Positions 4,324 to 7,860 of a stretch of DNA of 7,860 nucleotides are shown here, in pieces. Each line of letters opens with the position of its first letter. Within the stretch, counting starts at the first letter, position 1. Source of the stretch: JBBDIO01 sp040880365 (lineage in GTDB: Bacteria > Chloroflexota > Anaerolineae > Caldilineales > Caldilineaceae). The notes beneath the pieces are model-generated. The model was not told where the DNA came from. It searched no databases and worked only from the letters and a program-made list of their open reading frames with translations. Location: NCBI GenBank assembly GCA_040880365.1, contig JBBDIO010000049.1:1-7860 (forward strand), written 5' to 3'. Position numbers and translations under genes: made by a program.

Positions 4324-6673
4324 GATGGAGGCATGGATATTGGCGCGCGCCCCGCGCAGGATCCGCTGGTGGCGACGGAAGCCTATTTGCAGCTCTACCA
4401 GCCCGGCCCCATGCCGCGCGTCTTCCAGACCACACGCATCTTTGACCGCAACGGCACGCTGCTGACCGAACTCTGGGACGAAGGCGACCGGCGCTGGGTT
4501 GCGCTGGATCAAATCTCGCCCCACCTGCGCCATGCCACCCTGGCGACCGAAGATGCCAGCTTCTATGCCAACGCGGGCATCGATCCGGTGCGCATTGTGG
4601 GCGCGGCGTGGCAAAGTTTCAACGCCGGGCAGGTGGTTTCGGGCGCGAGCACCATCACCATGCAGTTGGCGCGCAATCTCTTTCTGGGGGCAGACCAGCG
4701 CTATAACCAGACCATGGACCGCAAAATTCTCGAAGCGGGGGTGGCCCAGGAATTGACGCGCCAGTTTTCCAAAGACGAGCTGCTGGAGATGTATCTCAAC
4801 CTGATCAACTACGGCGCGCTGCGCTATGGGCCAGAGGCCGCCGCGCGCGCCTATTTTGGCAAGCCTGCCGCCGATCTGACCCTGGCCGAAGCATCGCTGC
4901 TGGCAGGCATTCCCCAACAGCCGGCCAATCTGGATCTGTTTCAGAATTTTGAAGCGGCCAAACGCCGCCAGCGCATTGTGCTGGATCTCATGGTGCGCCA
5001 CGGCTATCTCACCCAGGTGGGCGCGGATGCCGTCTTTGAGCAGCCGNNNNNNNNNNNNNNNNNNNNNNNNNNNNNNNNNNNNNNNNNNNNNNNNNNNNNN
5101 NNNNNNNNNNNNNNNNNNNNNNNNNNNNNNNNNNNNNNNNNNNNNNCGGCGCGCGCCCCACTTTGTCCAATATGTGATCGAATCGCTGGACAGCCAGCTC
5201 GGTGCCGGCTACACACGCCGCGCCGGTCTCAGCCTCATCACCACGCTGGATCTGCCCATGCAAGAGATGGCGCAGACGCTGGTGCAAAATAAAGTCGCCG
5301 AGCTGCGTCCCGAATTTGATATGAACAATGGCGCGCTGGTCGCGCTGTCGCCGGCCGGGGCCGAAATTCTGACCATGGTGGGCAGCGCAGATTTTAACGA
5401 CGCCACTATCGACGGGCAGGTGAACGTGGCGACCAGTCTGCGCCAGCCGGGCAGCGCCATCAAGCCCATCCTCTTTGCTGCCGCGCTGGAAAATGGGATC
5501 ATCAGCCCCGCGTCAATCATGTGGGATACGCCGGTCGCGTATGAACTGCCCACGGGCGAAGTCTATACGCCCCACAACTATGACCGCACGCTGCACGGGC
5601 CGGTGACGGTGCGCCATGCGCTGGCGAACAGCTACAACATTCCCGCGGTCAAGCTGCTGGATCGGGTGGGCGTGTCCCAGCTTCTGGAATTTGCGCGCGA
5701 CCTGGGTCTGCGCAGCCTGGATCGCGAGGCAGGTTGGTATGGTCTCAGCCTGGCAGTCGGGGGCGGCGAAGTGCGCCTGCTGGATTTGACCGCCGCCTTT
5801 CAACCCTTTGCGAATGGCGGGCAACAGCTTGCGCCCCGCTATCTGCTTTCTATGACCAACAACCGGGGCCAGCAAATGCTGGAAACGCCCCAACCCGATC
5901 CGCCCGTGATCACACCGGCTACGGCCTTTCTCATCACCGACATCCTCAGCGATAACACAGCGCGCAGCCCGGCATTTGGGGTCAACAGTCCATTGGTGCT
6001 CAGCCGCCCCGCGGCGGTGAAGACCGGCACCACCGACGACTGGCGCGATAATCTGACCGTGGGCTACACGCGTCATCTGGTCGCGGGGGTCTGGGTCGGC
6101 AATACGGATGGCAGCCCCACGCGCCTCTCTACCGGCATCACCGGCGCGGCGCCTATCTGGCAGGCGTTCATGGAAGCCGTGCTGGCGGATCCGGCGCGGT
6201 TGGCGCGGCTGGGCGCGCCGCCGGTGGATGACGACGCGGGCTGGGTCTTTGCCCCGCCGCCCGACGTGACCACAATCGCAGGTGGCGAGGGCTGTCCGCC
6301 GCATGTCATCTGTCGCGAGCAGGCCGAATTCTTTAGCCAGGCGTGGCTGGCGCAGTGGGGCGACCAGGGTCCGCTGGCGGATAGTGTGATCGTCTGCAAT
6401 TCCGGCGAAAACAACAATCGCGACAACCCACAGATGCGCGCGCTCCTGTTGCCGGGCGCGCAACGATTGCCCCCCGCAGCAGACGCGAATCCGGGCGCAA
6501 CGCCATCTCCCGCAGCAACAGTCACAGCTCCAGTCACTGTGCCAGTTACCGAAGTAACATTGGCAGACCAACGCCAAGCAGAGCAGGACGAAGCGCGCCG
6601 TTGGAGCGAGGCCAATCGGATTGCCGTCAGCCTGGGCGACTGTGCGGCAGGCTTGCAGCTGGCGCAGCCCTGA
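4243..6673 (+). CDS. Class A penicillin-binding protein (GT51 transglycosylase/transpeptidase), interrupted by assembly gap
   Basis: This bifunctional enzyme polymerises lipid II glycan strands and cross-links peptide stems on the outer membrane face. The GT51 domain is complete before the gap: catalytic Glu103 in ATEDASFYANAG, GASTITMQ (134-141), RKILE (160-164), EMYLN (182-186) and YFGK (204-207). After the gap comes the transpeptidase domain with nucleophile motif SAIK (Ser 5453, Lys 5462), SYN (5630-5638) and KTGT (6020-6031). Residues 1-27 form a lipoprotein-type signal (positive n-region, MLLFIVLALSAG, lipobox LSAGC, Cys27). A C-terminal extension (about 6240-6670) holds four Cys and a Pro/Ala/Thr-rich stretch. 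The 268 codons before the gap (to 5046) and 508 after it (from 5147) lie in different frames only because the gap is written as 100 bases. Total length is about 800 residues, normal for the family. Confidence 0.95.
5047..5146. other. Assembly gap of 100 N inside the penicillin-binding protein gene
   Basis: Exactly 100 undetermined bases, a conventional placeholder for a gap of unknown size. It lies in the linker between the GT51 domain (ending VFEQP) and the transpeptidase part (beginning near APHFVQYV). If the gene is intact the true missing length must be a multiple of three, because codons end at 5046 and resume at 5147. Confidence 0.98.
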
Positions 6674-6839
6674 GCTGTGCGCGCCATAGTCCGCGTGCAG
6701 CCGTTTTCCCCCACAAACTCTATCGCCGTCCCGGAACTTGTCCCCAGCCCAAAACGTTTGGCCCATACCGTTTGGCAAAACGAATATGCCGAAATTATGG
6801 CCGGAATTCATGGTCAAAAGTCGTGAGGGAGAATTTTCG
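6674..6839. other. Spacer between penicillin-binding protein and lipoprotein genes
   Basis: This 166-bp same-strand spacer shows no clear terminator. It contains an 8-bp direct repeat CGTTTGGC (6755-6762, 6769-6776) and an imperfect tandem pair GCCGAAATTATG / GCCGGAATTCATG (6788-6799, 6800-6812). TTGGCA at 6772-6777 resembles a -35 box but no good -10 follows. Co-transcription of the two genes is possible. Confidence 0.5.
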
Positions 6840-7860
6840 ATGGTAGATCGAATGGTTGCTAAACTCGTAGATGAACGCGGAGCGATGACGACCGCGTCCC
6901 CCAAGCACAATCCGCGCAACCTGCGCCGCGCCCTGTTTGCGCCCGCACTCCTGCTGCTGGCGCTACTGGTCGCCGGGTGCGCCAATCTGCCCACACTGTC
7001 GGATCTGACGGGTGCCGCCTCCGCCGCGCCAATGGGACAGGCGAACGCACAGACACCCACCCAGCCCAGTGTGGGCAATGCAACCAACAATGTAACTGAC
7101 ACTGCCGCCAACACGTCCACCAATATGGCATCCCTTGCACCATCCATCGCCGTAGATCCGCCCGCAGGCTATGGCGGCATCTATGTGCGGGTGACAGGTG
7201 AAGGTTGGCCGCGCAATATGATGGTGGTGGTTGCGCTGGAAGACGGGGAAAGCACGAGCCACACGCTCGCCGCCATGGATACCGACATGGAAGGCACGCT
7301 CTCCACGGGTTTTCTCTATCCGATTGACGCGCGCTGGCTCGACGATGCAGCCTATCAGGTGGTGGCGACCACAGCCGACGGCCAACACAGCGCCGTGATC
7401 AATTTTCGGGTGGCTCAACCGGGCACCGCGCCCGAAGCATTGGCATCACTCCCCACGCCCAGGCCGACTCCTACCGCGGTCCCCACAATCCAACCCACGG
7501 CGGCCCCGGTCGCACAGCCCACAGTTGCACCGACTGTCGTCCCGACTGCGATTCCCACAGTCGAGCCGACTGTGCCACCCACCCCGGTGCCCCAAACTGC
7601 CGAAGTGCGCATCGACAACGATGATGCTGCCCCTGCGGATTCGCCCCCTGCCGCCCTCAGCGCAGAGCAGATTGACCCGGAAAGCATTGTTGCCGGTTTC
7701 CTGCCCATCAATGTCAAGCGCAACAAAGGCGAGTGGGTGATCCAGGCCGGCACAGTCGGTCCATTGGATGCCGCGCATACGCTGGTAGCGGTCATCGAGA
7801 CGCCGCGGTTGGCGGATTATGATGACGACGACTTCGATCTGGACCGCGACGACGACTGGG
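6840..7860 (+). CDS. Secreted lipoprotein with Ig-like domain, Pro-Thr linker and Asp-rich segment (partial, 3' end cut)
   Basis: The 340 visible residues have no stop and continue past the right edge. ATG 6840 has GAGGGAG 8 bases upstream; ATG 6885 (residue 16) would give a more usual signal length but lacks that site. The signal is a basic stretch to about 30, hydrophobic 31-45, and lipobox LVAGC with Cys47. A Thr/Asn/Ala-rich segment (60-98) follows, then a probable beta-sandwich (about 100-192; GGIYVRVTGEGWPRN and YQVVATTADG) that resembles Ig-like domains of extracellular lipoproteins. Next is a Pro-Thr linker (205-251), a second globular part (about 280-325) and an Asp-rich stretch (about 326-339). 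I do not recognise a specific family. It follows the penicillin-binding protein by 166 bp and should share its location outside the membrane. An envelope or adhesion role is only a guess. Confidence 0.85.
   Translation, partial: MVDRMVAKLVDERGAMTTASPKHNPRNLRRALFAPALLLLALLVAGCANLPTLSDLTGAASAAPMGQANAQTPTQPSVGNATNNVTDTAANTSTNMASLAPSIAVDPPAGYGGIYVRVTGEGWPRNMMVVVALEDGESTSHTLAAMDTDMEGTLSTGFLYPIDARWLDDAAYQVVATTADGQHSAVINFRVAQPGTAPEALASLPTPRPTPTAVPTIQPTAAPVAQPTVAPTVVPTAIPTVEPTVPPTPVPQTAEVRIDNDDAAPADSPPAALSAEQIDPESIVAGFLPINVKRNKGEWVIQAGTVGPLDAAHTLVAVIETPRLADYDDDDFDLDRDDDW
7452..7592 (+). repeat. Pro-Thr-rich low-complexity linker coding repeat
   Basis: About 47 codons dominated by Pro and Thr with Val/Ala spacing (pattern P-T-x-x-P-T) encode residues 205-251 of the lipoprotein. 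Such linkers are extended, often exposed spacers between extracellular domains and are common in Chloroflexota lipoproteins. The repeat is degenerate at DNA level, so it is not a simple microsatellite. Confidence 0.85.

Noticed and set aside
5513..7147. Long minus-strand open frame (544 codons) antisense to the penicillin-binding protein and lipoprotein
   Set aside because: It lies opposite two strongly supported plus-strand genes, has an Arg/Cys/His-rich composition typical of GC-rich antisense frames, and shows no domain or ribosome binding site.
7452..7592. Minus-strand Gly/Val-rich repeat protein (GTAVG-type pattern)
   Set aside because: It is the reverse reading of the Pro-Thr linker of the plus-strand lipoprotein, which has a signal peptide and ribosome binding site.

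Overview
The window is GC-rich bacterial chromosome. It most resembles a member of the Chloroflexota (Caldilineae/Anaerolineae-like); this is an inference from protein style (a lipoprotein with a long Pro-Thr linker, MacB-type ABC export genes, a class A penicillin-binding protein with a lipobox), not from a marker gene. A run of exactly 100 N marks a scaffold gap, so this is a draft or metagenome assembly.

Left part, minus strand (1-2707): reading leftward, a DUF1801-family small cytosolic protein, then a MacB-type ABC ATPase, then its FtsX/MacB-type permease. ATPase stop and permease start share an ATGA overlap. The permease runs off the left edge only a few residues before its expected end. 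No membrane-fusion or outer-membrane partner lies inside the window.

Middle, plus strand (2708-4242): a 332-bp divergent intergenic region with a 15-bp tandem repeat beside the ribosome binding site, a stand-alone aldose-1-epimerase-like (galactose mutarotase fold) gene, then a 387-bp non-coding stretch. That stretch holds a REP/BIME-like pair of palindromes, a strong hairpin and a long-loop inverted repeat leading up to the next gene.

Right part, plus strand (4243-7860): a bifunctional class A penicillin-binding protein (GT51 transglycosylase plus transpeptidase) that is interrupted by the N gap and looks frameshifted only because the gap is written as 100 bases. It is followed by a large partial lipoprotein with an Ig-like domain, a Pro-Thr-rich linker and an Asp-rich cluster. 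Both proteins carry a lipobox, so both probably act on the outer face of the membrane: one builds peptidoglycan and the other is an envelope protein of unknown role.

I see no CRISPR array, RNA gene, phage or transposase gene. The less ordinary signals are a concentration of short in-frame or intergenic tandem duplications (12-18 bp) in the left half, the palindrome pair at 3895-3961, and a penicillin-binding protein that appears to be lipid-anchored.
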